From Paracoccaceae bacterium (GTDB lineage Bacteria; Pseudomonadota; Alphaproteobacteria; Rhodobacterales; Rhodobacteraceae), in NCBI GenBank assembly GCA_002697345.1, contig NZVE01000032.1, positions 1-52,952 on the forward strand: a stretch of 52,952 bases of DNA. Reading direction: 5' to 3'. The position numbers and the translations under genes are program-made. Shown piece after piece: positions 1 through 7,638 of the stretch. How positions within the stretch are numbered: position 1 is the first letter of the stretch; the number at the start of each line of letters is the position of its first letter. Below the pieces are notes generated by a model. The model worked only from the letters and a program-made list of their open reading frames with translations. It was not told where the DNA came from and did not search any database.

Positions 1-536
1 AGAGCCCCATAGTAACTAACAGAGTTTTGAATTATTCGAGTACCTGCCCCATCAACTACTGAGTATGCCGCGATGAACCCACCAGTCACCATTGCTAATA
101 CCAACCCTTTGAGATTAAAGTTTTCAGTTCGATATTGTAAAACTCCATGAGCCAAAATACCGAAGGAAATTATAAAAATACCTAAAATTTGTGGTAATCT
201 TAATATATCTGCTGAAAGCACAATCGTAATAAGTGCTATAATTAATGGCGCAGAACCTCGTGCAATCGGATAGATTTGCGTTAAGGTTCCGTATTTATAC
301 GAATTCATTAGAAAAGATTGGTAGCCAACATGCAATAGTGTGCTCGCAATGATGTAGGGAAGCGCAGATATACTTGGCAAACCAACCCAGTATAATCCAA
401 TTAATGCTAAGGGAGCGTGTCCAAAAACTACTGCAGCCATTCCTAGAACTTTATCCTCAGTTCCCCTGACCAGATAATTCCAAAATGCATGTAAAAAGGC
501 GGCAAACAAAATCACAAGCACTACAAAAAAGCTCAT
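1..536 (-). CDS. EamA/DMT-family transporter, partial (C-terminus off the left edge)
   Basis: The reading frame starts at an ATG at 536 and stays open to the window edge, giving about 178 residues without a stop. The product is very hydrophobic, with successive membrane segments beginning at the N-terminus (MSFFVVLVILFAAFLHAFWN). A small aromatic-rich first helix, an 'HAFWN' turn and a later 'YPIARGSAPL' stretch are typical of drug/metabolite (EamA) transporters, which normally have about 10 helices and 280-300 residues. An AGGG-type ribosome site lies just upstream. It sits 63 nt downstream of the FAH-family gene on the same strand, so it may be the exporter or importer of the MttB-like operon. 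The substrate cannot be told from sequence. Confidence 0.8.
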   Translation of the reverse strand, partial: MSFFVVLVILFAAFLHAFWNYLVRGTEDKVLGMAAVVFGHAPLALIGLYWVGLPSISALPYIIASTLLHVGYQSFLMNSYKYGTLTQIYPIARGSAPLIIALITIVLSADILRLPQILGIFIISFGILAHGVLQYRTENFNLKGLVLAMVTGGFIAAYSVVDGAGTRIIQNSVSYYGA

Positions 537-599
537 ACCTCACCCTAAATAGAAAATTTTATACAAAAATATAAATAATAGTTATTTAAAATCAATACT

Positions 600-1448
600 T
601 TATACAACGTTATTAACTAAAGCAGTTAATCCAGAAACGGTAATTTTTAAAATATCCCCTGAAATTAAATGCCGCTTTGGCACCTGGCTACCACCAGTCC
701 CATCAGGTGATCCTGTTGCAATAAGATCGCCTGGAAAAAGTGTAAAAAGCGTTGATGCGTATGCAATTTGCTCTTCAATAGAGAAAATCATTTTATCCGC
801 AGTCGTGTCTTGAACTAGTTTTGAGTTTAAGAAAGTAGTTAACCTTAATTTCTTATGATCTTTAATTTCATCTTTTGTAATAATATGAGGACCCCATGAA
901 CTTGATTTTTCAAAGTTTTTTCCTGCGTATATGCTGTGCTTTTGCCATTCCCGAACTGAGCCATCATTAAAAACTGAATAGCCAAATATATGTTCAAAAG
1001 CATTAGAAGGAGAAATATCTTTACCCTTTTTTCCTATGATAACTGCAATTTCACCCTCGTAGTCAAAGCTTTGGGCTGCAGCACCTAAGGGCACCTCTAT
1101 GTCTTGATTGTGAGCTACAATACTGCTTTGATCTTTTCCAAACAGAATAATATTTTGTGGCTTAGGTGGGTTCTCACCTTCAACAGGGTAGATTTTTTCA
1201 TAGTTCAACCCTACACAAATTAATTTGTTGGAACTTGGTATTGGTGGTAAATACTTAATTTCACTAATATTAAATTGAGGACCGTCAAAAAAATTATCAT
1301 TTAAACTCAAACCAATTGAATTTTCTGCAATCAAACTTTGTAAAGTTGGAAATTTTTTAGCTATCGTTGCATTTGCTGAGTGAAATGTTTTGTCTATAAA
1401 GACTCCATATTTAGTTTTATTACCAATCTGTACTGTGCCTAGTTTCAA
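600..1448 (-). CDS. Fumarylacetoacetate hydrolase (FAH) family protein
   Basis: The 282-residue product has the FAH-fold metal site: E131 and E133 in 'DYEGEIAVIIG' and D162 in 'NDGSVREWQ', followed by 'GKNFEKSSSWGP' near 176-187 and 'TGSPDGTG' near 246-253. Family members cleave C-C bonds or decarboxylate/hydrate acylpyruvates and related 2-oxo acids using Mg or Mn. The start is TTG, with AAAGGA 6 nt before it, and lies just after the stop of the upstream dehydrogenase gene. It is the third gene of the mttB-like operon and probably processes a 2-oxo or acylpyruvate-like intermediate made by its neighbours. The exact substrate is unknown; annotation as fumarylpyruvate or acylpyruvate hydrolase would be guesswork. 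Confidence 0.88.
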   Translation of the reverse strand: MKLGTVQIGNKTKYGVFIDKTFHSANATIAKKFPTLQSLIAENSIGLSLNDNFFDGPQFNISEIKYLPPIPSSNKLICVGLNYEKIYPVEGENPPKPQNIILFGKDQSSIVAHNQDIEVPLGAAAQSFDYEGEIAVIIGKKGKDISPSNAFEHIFGYSVFNDGSVREWQKHSIYAGKNFEKSSSWGPHIITKDEIKDHKKLRLTTFLNSKLVQDTTADKMIFSIEEQIAYASTLFTLFPGDLIATGSPDGTGGSQVPKRHLISGDILKITVSGLTALVNNVV

Positions 1449-1449
1449 G

Positions 1450-2379
1450 TCAGGTCCTTTCGAAGGAATCTTCTCTACATTTTACGGTTGCTACCAGAGT
1501 ATCACTATACGGTGTAGAGATATTTACTTCTCTACCCATAATAGAGACCATTTCATTAATTGCATTCACCTCTGATGGACGAAAGTTCATATGATCAAGT
1601 AACATTGATGGCCTAGCATTTAACATGTTAGACCCAAAAGCTGTAACGTATGCTACCGGATCTTCAAACGATAAATTAATTTGTTTTACTTTTGCTATAC
1701 GGAACGCCTCCTTAGTTCCTCCCAACGCAATTTCCCAAAGACATGGGTCTTCCATTAATTCTCCGATAGTTTTATTAAAAACTGTGCACGGAGCACTAAA
1801 AGTAACATTACAAATGAATTTTTCCCATATTAACTGAGTAATGTCTTCAAAAGCTTTCACTTTAAAGCCAGCTTCATGCCATATTTTTTCTAAAAAGAGC
1901 AAACGATCTGTAATTCCACCAGTTAGTTCTCCAATTCGAATTAACTTCATTGAATTGTGATGCGCGTGGCCAGGTCCAATTATTGATGCCCCAAACCCCT
2001 CAGCGACTCCTAATATTAATTGATTTGACGACATATGTTTAGATATTCTCTCACCTGCTCCCAAACCATTTTGAATAGTTATTATTAGCGAGTTACTAGA
2101 GGAGACAGAACCAATCCATTTTGCAGCCTTTGCTACACCAGAGGCCTTAGTGGCAATTATATATAAATCCGAATTTCCAATATCAGACATTTTAGTTGTC
2201 ACATTCAAATTATAATTGGTTCGAGAACCACTTGCGCCCTCTAGCGTTAAGCCTCGAGATTTGATTGCATCAATGTGCTCTTCCCACTCGTCAATAGCCC
2301 AAACTTCGTGACCAGCTTCTAAAAAAAGGGTGGCATAAACTGATCCCATTGCCCCTAAACCAACTACAGCTATTTTCAT
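1450..2379 (-). CDS. Ketopantoate reductase (ApbA/PanE)-family NAD(P)-dependent dehydrogenase
   Basis: The 309-residue protein begins with a dinucleotide-binding loop GLGAMG (7-12). It carries the family residues N104 ('IQNGLG'), K187 ('WEKFICNV') and the C-terminal 'SEVNAIN' segment, matching the catalytic Lys, Asn and Glu region of 2-dehydropantoate 2-reductases. Its ATG overlaps the stop of the mttB-like gene (ATGA), and the FAH gene follows after 1 nt. The operon context (methyltransferase, dehydrogenase, FAH) argues for a catabolic 2-oxo/2-hydroxy acid or 3-hydroxy acid reaction rather than pantothenate synthesis. The reductase fold is secure; the substrate is inference. Confidence 0.85.
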   Translation of the reverse strand: MKIAVVGLGAMGSVYATLFLEAGHEVWAIDEWEEHIDAIKSRGLTLEGASGSRTNYNLNVTTKMSDIGNSDLYIIATKASGVAKAAKWIGSVSSSNSLIITIQNGLGAGERISKHMSSNQLILGVAEGFGASIIGPGHAHHNSMKLIRIGELTGGITDRLLFLEKIWHEAGFKVKAFEDITQLIWEKFICNVTFSAPCTVFNKTIGELMEDPCLWEIALGGTKEAFRIAKVKQINLSFEDPVAYVTAFGSNMLNARPSMLLDHMNFRPSEVNAINEMVSIMGREVNISTPYSDTLVATVKCREDSFERT

Positions 2380-3920
2380 TGTGATCTCATTTTGTGCGTT
2401 TCAATTTTAATTTCAAAATTATTCCTAATTTCTTTGATAAAATCAGGTTTAATGTGATTTGGAAAGTAGTCTTTTAATATCTCTTTCGCTTTGATCGTGG
2501 CCTTTTGAGAAATATCGACACGTCCTGCCATAGTCCATTCATCAAAGCTAGTTCTGTCAGAAACTTTCGGGTATAGAAAATCAGACTTCATGCGAGAAAA
2601 AGTATCTTTTGCTCCTAAGAAATGACCTTCATTATTAACAGTACTCTCTATAAGCTCTAAGGAAAGTGTATCTACATTAACTGGTATGTCTGCCAATGAT
2701 CTTGCGATTGATCCTATCATATCGTTGTCTATAACACATGCAGTGAAGGAACTTACCATAAGGCCTGCTTGAGTGCCCGCAGCTTGAGTAATTAAATTAG
2801 CTCCAGATTGAGCAGCCATTGTTATGTTCAGTGATTTCTCCAAACCAGATTGAGCATCATTACCTTTACTATCAGTAGCACCAGCTATAGTAGAGTTTGA
2901 AAACCCATAAAAATTTGCAAGTTGTACTGCTCCAGAAGTTAGAAGTGCCTGTTCACCGCTTCCTCCTGCCATTCCCCCTGTACGTAAATCAGTTACCATT
3001 GGACGAGATCCATAGATTGCTTTTATGGAAGGATTAATAAGCCATGATAAGACCATTCCAGCTAAGGTTTCTGCGTTGGTTTGAGCAAGGCAACCTGCTA
3101 TAGTCACCGGACTGGAAGCTCCAAGTTGACCAAAGGTATTTATCATTACAGGTATACCTTGAACTGCACATTCGTACAGAACATCTGTTGCTTCAGTTGA
3201 AAATCTTAGAGGCGGGACAACGTGATTTATATGAATTGAAAGAAATGGTTTGTTAATGAAATTAGCTTTTGAACCCGCTATCATAAAACACAATTTTGAA
3301 ATATCTCTTACACTCTCGACCGAACTTGCACTTACTATTACATGTTTTTTTGTTCCCACTAAAGATGCAAAAGCTGTGTTTAAATCTAGCAGTCGAGTGT
3401 TTGGCATATCCCTAGCAACAACTGGTCTCGAAAAAAAATTAATATTTTCAAGCTTATCAGATAGTCTAGCAAAATCATATAAATCCAGTAGAGTTGAATC
3501 CCTAAACTCCTCCGTGTGTAGATCTCTTACTGTTGGTGTCGCTCCACCAGTACCAAAATGAACTTTGGACTTTGACATAACAATCTTATTTGACCCCTCT
3601 TGGCCGAAAAGATTTATATCTTTTTGTAGTGTTGAAAGCGCTTCATTTATGGTCAGCTCGGAAAAGCAAATTCTATTATTTTTGTTGATAGCTCCACCAG
3701 ACATTTTAATAGTCTCAGCTACTTTTTCAGAATATTCAGAGAAACCCACTTTAGTTAGAATCTTTATGGATGCATTGTGAATCTCCATTAAATTTTTATT
3801 ACTTAAGACTTTAAGCTTGCCACCCTCTAGCCCCCAAGTACTTGGCTGTTCAATTTGATCAGAGGTCTCTCTATTAGAGCGACGTCTTTTACTAGTTCGT
3901 AAACTTTGTTTCTTTTCCAG
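2376..3920 (-). CDS. MttB-family (trimethylamine methyltransferase-like) corrinoid methyltransferase, CTG start
   Basis: The MttB superfamily moves a methyl group from a quaternary or tertiary amine to a corrinoid protein. The first ATG in this frame (3788) would give only 470 residues and lose the conserved N-terminus. In-frame codons upstream encode 'SKRRRSNRETSDQIEQP..W', the usual start of this family. The only sensible initiator before the upstream stop is a CTG at 3920-3918, with a clear AGGAG 7 nt before it, giving 514 residues, the normal family length. No in-frame UAG interrupts it, so it is a non-pyrrolysine member, like the glycine betaine, proline betaine or carnitine demethylases. 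It heads the operon with the PanE-like and FAH genes and is divergent from a LysR regulator. The substrate is not determined. Confidence 0.85.
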   Translation of the reverse strand: MEKKQSLRTSKRRRSNRETSDQIEQPSTWGLEGGKLKVLSNKNLMEIHNASIKILTKVGFSEYSEKVAETIKMSGGAINKNNRICFSELTINEALSTLQKDINLFGQEGSNKIVMSKSKVHFGTGGATPTVRDLHTEEFRDSTLLDLYDFARLSDKLENINFFSRPVVARDMPNTRLLDLNTAFASLVGTKKHVIVSASSVESVRDISKLCFMIAGSKANFINKPFLSIHINHVVPPLRFSTEATDVLYECAVQGIPVMINTFGQLGASSPVTIAGCLAQTNAETLAGMVLSWLINPSIKAIYGSRPMVTDLRTGGMAGGSGEQALLTSGAVQLANFYGFSNSTIAGATDSKGNDAQSGLEKSLNITMAAQSGANLITQAAGTQAGLMVSSFTACVIDNDMIGSIARSLADIPVNVDTLSLELIESTVNNEGHFLGAKDTFSRMKSDFLYPKVSDRTSFDEWTMAGRVDISQKATIKAKEILKDYFPNHIKPDFIKEIRNNFEIKIETHKMRSQ

Positions 3921-3927
3921 TTTAAAG

Positions 3928-3932
3928 CTCCT
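3928..3932 (-). promoter_or_regulatory. Shine-Dalgarno that selects the CTG start of the mttB-like gene
   Basis: Read on the minus strand, AGGAG is followed by a 7-nt spacer (CTTTAAA) and then CTG. An in-frame TAA lies 3 codons before the CTG, so no earlier start is possible. No ATG, GTG or TTG occurs in frame between here and 3788. The site decides the start because the family-conserved N-terminus lies between the CTG and the first ATG. Confidence 0.7.
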
Positions 3933-3935
3933 GAG

Positions 3936-3956
3936 TTAAATTTAGTATTAAATTTA
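3936..3956. repeat. Direct repeat of TTAAATTTA in the LysR/mttB divergent promoter region
   Basis: Two copies of the near-palindromic nonamer TTAAATTTA lie at 3936-3944 and 3948-3956, separated by GTA (12-nt period). They sit just upstream of the mttB-like ribosome site and about 100 nt before the divergent LysR start. Such spacing is compatible with a regulator operator or an AT-rich promoter element. Given the base composition, chance is a real alternative. Confidence 0.3.
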
Positions 3957-4053
3957 TGTAATTATCGTTCCATTATATTTTAATCTAGACAACACTTTAA
4001 CTTGAGTAGTATGAATAAAGAAAAATTAATGCATAAGTAAAGGTGCTATTAAA

Positions 4054-4974
4054 ATGAATAATTCAAGGTTAAAGCTAAACCGACTACCTTTAACCGCTCT
4101 CCGTACATTTGAGGCCGCAGCAAGACTACTAAGCTTTAAGGATGCCGCGGATGAGTTGAATGTAAGTGCAACGACAGTCAGCAATCAAATTCGAAAATTA
4201 GAAAGGGATTGGAACTGTAAACTTTTCATTAGAAAAACTCGTGCGGTTGTCTTAACAGATGCTGGGAGATCTTTGTCCGGTGTAGTTTCACTGTCCTTTG
4301 GACAAATAAAAACAGAAATTGAGTCCCATATTGGTCAGTCCAAAAGGTCTTTACGAATTGGAATGGGCCCAATTTTTGGACGTTGGATAATTCCAAAAAT
4401 AAAGAGTTTCCAAAGAAAATTTCCAAATATTGACTTAGTTTTTGAGCAAAGTCAGAGGATTACAAACTCTGAAATGATGACCAGTGATATACAAATTGAT
4501 TGGGGAGAACCCGATAGCTGGTTCGGTTTAAATAGTGATTTTTTAATGAATGTCACCTATTCACCAATCGTTAGCCCCAAGTTGCTTGCTGAAAAAAATG
4601 TTTCATTAAACGATATTTCTCCTACTGAATTGTTAAATTTTAATATTATACATCAATATGATTTTTCAGAATGGAAAGCATGGGTGGGCTTGAGCGGTTT
4701 TCATGAATTAAATGTGGAAACTGGGATTACTATAATGGACTCAAACGTTGCCTTACAAGCCGCCATTGACTCTGGAGGTATTGCATTAGGTTCGTTTCCG
4801 TTTGTTGATCCAGAAGTAATGGCAGGTACATTAGTCAAATTATTTGACATAGATTTACAGCCTACGCGAGCTTACCACATCTTGATAAAACAACATACAA
4901 ATCCTAACCCAGACATATTACTGTTTGTTTCTTGGTTGAAAGAGCAAGTACCTTCGTCCCATCTGGTTAACTAA
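4054..4974 (+). CDS. LysR-family transcriptional regulator (GcvA-like)
   Basis: The 306-residue protein has an N-terminal winged helix-turn-helix at roughly 15-72 ('LTALRTFEAAARLLSFKDAA', then 'SATTVSNQIRKLE'), followed by a periplasmic-binding-protein-like effector domain from about 95. The opening 'RLPLTALRTFEAAAR' matches the GcvA subgroup, known for glycine-cleavage and small-molecule control. AAAGGTG precedes the ATG. It is transcribed away from the mttB-like operon, the usual arrangement for a LysR protein that regulates its neighbour and itself. It is the only dedicated transcription factor I recognise in this window. The effector is probably the methylated substrate of the operon (inference). 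Confidence 0.92.
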   Translation: MNNSRLKLNRLPLTALRTFEAAARLLSFKDAADELNVSATTVSNQIRKLERDWNCKLFIRKTRAVVLTDAGRSLSGVVSLSFGQIKTEIESHIGQSKRSLRIGMGPIFGRWIIPKIKSFQRKFPNIDLVFEQSQRITNSEMMTSDIQIDWGEPDSWFGLNSDFLMNVTYSPIVSPKLLAEKNVSLNDISPTELLNFNIIHQYDFSEWKAWVGLSGFHELNVETGITIMDSNVALQAAIDSGGIALGSFPFVDPEVMAGTLVKLFDIDLQPTRAYHILIKQHTNPNPDILLFVSWLKEQVPSSHLVN

Positions 4975-4986
4975 GCCCATGTGAGC

Positions 4987-6153
4987 TTATTTTGACCAAA
5001 GTCCTCGAGCTATTAGAACCTTCATTATTTCGTTAGTTCCACCATAAATTCTTTCGACACGGTTATCTCTGTACATTCGTGCAATCGGATACTCATTCAT
5101 GTATCCGTAACCACCGTGTAACTGAAGGCATCTGTCAATTATCTTTGATTGCAAATCTGTTAACCAGTACTTCGCCATTGAGGCCATTTCAGTTGTTAAC
5201 TTTCCTAACAAATGTTCACTAATACAGTGGTCAACAAAAACCTTTCCTATAGTGGCCTCTGTCTTACATTCTGCGAGTTCAAATTGTGTATTTTGATACT
5301 CTGAAATTGATTTACCAAAAGCCTTTCGCTCCTTAACATAATCTAATGTAACTCCTAAGGCTCGATCAATTCTAGCAATTGCATAAATCGCAATTAAAAG
5401 CCTCTCTTGAGGTAGTTCACCCATAAGCTGATAAAAGCCTTGCCCTTCTTCCGGTCCGAGTAAACTGGAAGCAGGAACTTTTACGCTATCATAGAATAAT
5501 TCAGAAGTATCGTTGGACTTCATGCCAATTTTATCCAAGTTTCTTCCATGTCGAAAACCAGTGACTTCATCTGTTTCAACTAAAAAAAGTGAAGTACCTC
5601 TAGCACCTTCACTTGGATCAGTCTTAGCAACTGTTATAACTAAGTTTGCTAACTTTCCATTTGTAATGAAGGTTTTTTGACCAGAAATTGAGTAATGGTT
5701 ACCTTCTTTAGTGGCTGTAGTCTTAATACCTTGGAGATCAGACCCTGTGGAAGGCTCTGACATTGCTATTGCACCGATAAGTTCTCCTGAAACCAGTTTA
5801 GGTAATAAGCGTTTTTTTTGATCTTCAGACCCATAATTTAATATATAAGGTATCACTATTGCATTGTGCAATCCTCCTCCCCAACCATCGACACCAAGTA
5901 AATTACCCTGATACGCGATTACAGCGTCATAAGCAAAGCTTCCTCCAGGACCACCGTACTCTTCTGGAACCATAGCCCCTAAAAGTCCCATTGAACCCGC
6001 TTTTTCCCAAGTTTCTCTTCCCACATCACCACGTTCTTCCCACTCTTCGTAGTAAGGCAAACAATCTCTTTGATAGAACTGCCGACAAGAGTCCTCTACC
6101 ATTGTTAACTCTGAGTCCATCCACGGGGACCTAGGTAGGACAGATACATTCAT
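4987..6153 (-). CDS. Acyl-CoA dehydrogenase
   Basis: A 388-residue flavoprotein of ordinary length. Visible signatures are 'AMSEPSTGSDLQGIKTTA' near 130-147 (FAD/acyl binding), the 'RKAFGK' region, and the C-terminal 'QLHGGYGYMNEYP' and 'YGGTNEI' motifs. The residue before 'GTNEI' is Gly, so the catalytic base is not at the usual MCAD position. E250 in 'PQERLL' sits where isovaleryl-CoA and long-chain-type enzymes carry theirs. GAGG lies 6 nt before the ATG. It is the last gene of the TPP enzyme/HIU hydrolase-like/DmdA-like set, 25 nt after the DmdA-like gene. It is much shorter than DmdC (about 590 residues), so the neighbouring DmdA-like gene does not make it DmdC. Confidence 0.9.
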   Translation of the reverse strand: MNVSVLPRSPWMDSELTMVEDSCRQFYQRDCLPYYEEWEERGDVGRETWEKAGSMGLLGAMVPEEYGGPGGSFAYDAVIAYQGNLLGVDGWGGGLHNAIVIPYILNYGSEDQKKRLLPKLVSGELIGAIAMSEPSTGSDLQGIKTTATKEGNHYSISGQKTFITNGKLANLVITVAKTDPSEGARGTSLFLVETDEVTGFRHGRNLDKIGMKSNDTSELFYDSVKVPASSLLGPEEGQGFYQLMGELPQERLLIAIYAIARIDRALGVTLDYVKERKAFGKSISEYQNTQFELAECKTEATIGKVFVDHCISEHLLGKLTTEMASMAKYWLTDLQSKIIDRCLQLHGGYGYMNEYPIARMYRDNRVERIYGGTNEIMKVLIARGLWSK

Positions 6154-6178
6154 GTGTTACCTCATTTCCATTAAGCTA

Positions 6179-7291
6179 TTATTTTAGAGGGAAAGCCGAA
6201 ATAATTCCATTACGTTTTAAAGAATCTAAGCAGTTAATTTCAACCGCCCCTTTATAGTCCCAAAAATCCCTCGCAATCATTCCAACAGCAACATTTGCCT
6301 TTAAGCTTGGTGAGTACATACCAGAAGTTAGTTGCCCAATTTTTTCTCCATTAAGTAGAACCGGCCAAGGCTCTGCGCAGGTAGGACATCTAGGGCCATC
6401 AAAAATCAATCCACGAAGCTGCTGTGTTTCGCCCTCTGAGGCAATTTTCTCTAAAGCCTCCCTACCTATATAATCGATTGATCCATCTAATGAACAAAAT
6501 TTTCTCAATCCTATTTCCAATGGATTATTGTCTCTCGTCATTTCATTCCCGTAAGAAAACAACCCACCTTCAACTCTCTCTATAATATTAGGTGCGCCAG
6601 GTCTGATATTGTAAATTTGACCTGCCTCCCAAATTAGATCCCACAAGTCTGAACCCAAATACTTTCCTTCTAAGTAAATTTCAAATCCACCTTGACGCGA
6701 ATAACCAGATCGAGCAAGTAGCTGATTTGTTCCCTTGAAATTAACCCAGTCAAATTTAAAAAATCCAATCTTCCGAATTTTACTTCCAAATAAATCTGCT
6801 ACAAGATCTTCAGCTTTTGGTCCCTGTATAGACAGAACCCAAACATCAGCCTCCGAAACTACTGCGTTTAACTTTAAGCCAATAGTCAACCCAAGAGCAT
6901 ATAAAAGTAAATCACTGTCAGCTATAGAGAGCCAATACTTTTCGGAAGAAATTTTTAATAATACTGGGTCATTTATTAAGCCAGCATTCTGATCAATAAT
7001 AGGAACATAAAGGCATTCACCAATTTTCATTGCTCCAATATCTCTAGGCGTCATTAATTGCACCAATCTTGTTGCATCTAAACCAACGATCTGGATTTGT
7101 CTTTGACATGATACATCCCAAAGTTGCACATGCTCTTTTAAGTGCCAATAGTCCTCCTCGATACTTGATTGAAAAGATTTCGGAAGGATCATATGATTAA
7201 CAACTGAAAACCCTGTAACACCTACGCCTTCAACTTTATCAGTATAAGCCGTTCTTCTTATCCTGCGCGACATTGTTAACTCTGCAGCCAT
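6179..7291 (-). CDS. DmdA-like tetrahydrofolate-dependent demethylase (GcvT/aminomethyltransferase family)
   Basis: This 370-residue GcvT-fold protein follows the DMSP-demethylase branch in its segments: 'SRRIRRTAYTDKVEGVGV' at the start, 'VQLWDVSCQRQIQIVG', 'DATRLVQLMTPRDI', 'IADSDLLLYALG', and 'APNIIERVEGGLFSYGNEMT', which resembles the DmdA 'ERIEGGLLSYGND' motif. DmdA moves a methyl from dimethylsulfoniopropionate to tetrahydrofolate; close relatives act on other methylated compounds or are uncharacterised. The ATG shares a base with the upstream stop (TAATG); an internal ATG at 7273 is an alternative start. Its neighbours (TPP enzyme, HIU hydrolase-like protein, acyl-CoA dehydrogenase) are not the usual dmdBCD set, so true DMSP demethylation is not established. 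Confidence 0.75.
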   Translation of the reverse strand: MAAELTMSRRIRRTAYTDKVEGVGVTGFSVVNHMILPKSFQSSIEEDYWHLKEHVQLWDVSCQRQIQIVGLDATRLVQLMTPRDIGAMKIGECLYVPIIDQNAGLINDPVLLKISSEKYWLSIADSDLLLYALGLTIGLKLNAVVSEADVWVLSIQGPKAEDLVADLFGSKIRKIGFFKFDWVNFKGTNQLLARSGYSRQGGFEIYLEGKYLGSDLWDLIWEAGQIYNIRPGAPNIIERVEGGLFSYGNEMTRDNNPLEIGLRKFCSLDGSIDYIGREALEKIASEGETQQLRGLIFDGPRCPTCAEPWPVLLNGEKIGQLTSGMYSPSLKANVAVGMIARDFWDYKGAVEINCLDSLKRNGIISAFPLK

Positions 7292-7638
7292 TAACTAGAT
7301 TTCCATATTGAATAAGAGTTTGGAGATATTATGACTGGTAGGTGGTACTTAGTTGAACTGGTAATACGAAACCTAACTACTATTTCATCAATTACATTTT
7401 CATTATCTGTGTTTTTTAGGTCTTTATTCCAATACTCAGTTACTGAAAATATTATATCATAAAGATCACCTTTAATTATTTTTTTGGACGGGATCTCAGC
7501 TGAAAAACGACCTCCCTCATCCATCATACCCTTAATAATAATCAAATTTGACTTGACGTGTTCAAGCCGTACAGGGATACCAGCCGCATGCTTGCCATTA
7601 GATCCGTCAAGAGTGTGTGAAGTTAAATATATGGTCAT
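7291..7638 (-). CDS. Hydroxyisourate hydrolase-like (transthyretin-related) protein with altered C-terminal motif
   Basis: At 115 residues it matches the transthyretin-like 5-hydroxyisourate hydrolase family. It has 'TSHTLDGSNGKHAAGIPVRL' at the start with catalytic H8, R44 in 'DEGGRF', and H99 in 'YHLPVIISP'. The C-terminal signature YRGS, whose Tyr and Arg line the active site, is WKSS here (112-115). The gene overlaps the TPP enzyme gene by 4 nt (ATGA) and the DmdA-like gene by 1 nt, so it is translationally coupled to both. No uricase or OHCU decarboxylase gene is present. Either it is a divergent HIU hydrolase, perhaps for methylated urate derivatives, or it has acquired another substrate. 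Confidence 0.8.
   Translation of the reverse strand: MTIYLTSHTLDGSNGKHAAGIPVRLEHVKSNLIIIKGMMDEGGRFSAEIPSKKIIKGDLYDIIFSVTEYWNKDLKNTDNENVIDEIVVRFRITSSTKYHLPVIISPNSYSIWKSS

Noticed and set aside
2376-3920. Possible pyrrolysine-encoding UAG in the mttB-like gene
   Set aside because: The frame runs from the CTG to its stop without an in-frame TAG, at normal family length, so it is a non-pyrrolysine member.
4975-4999. Hairpin TAAGC...GCTTA between the LysR and acyl-CoA dehydrogenase genes as a terminator
   Set aside because: Only five base pairs with a poor T-run; not supportable.
4987-7291. The acyl-CoA dehydrogenase plus DmdA-like pair as a dmdA-dmdC DMSP module
   Set aside because: The dehydrogenase is about 200 residues shorter than DmdC, and no DmdB ligase or DmdD hydratase is present.
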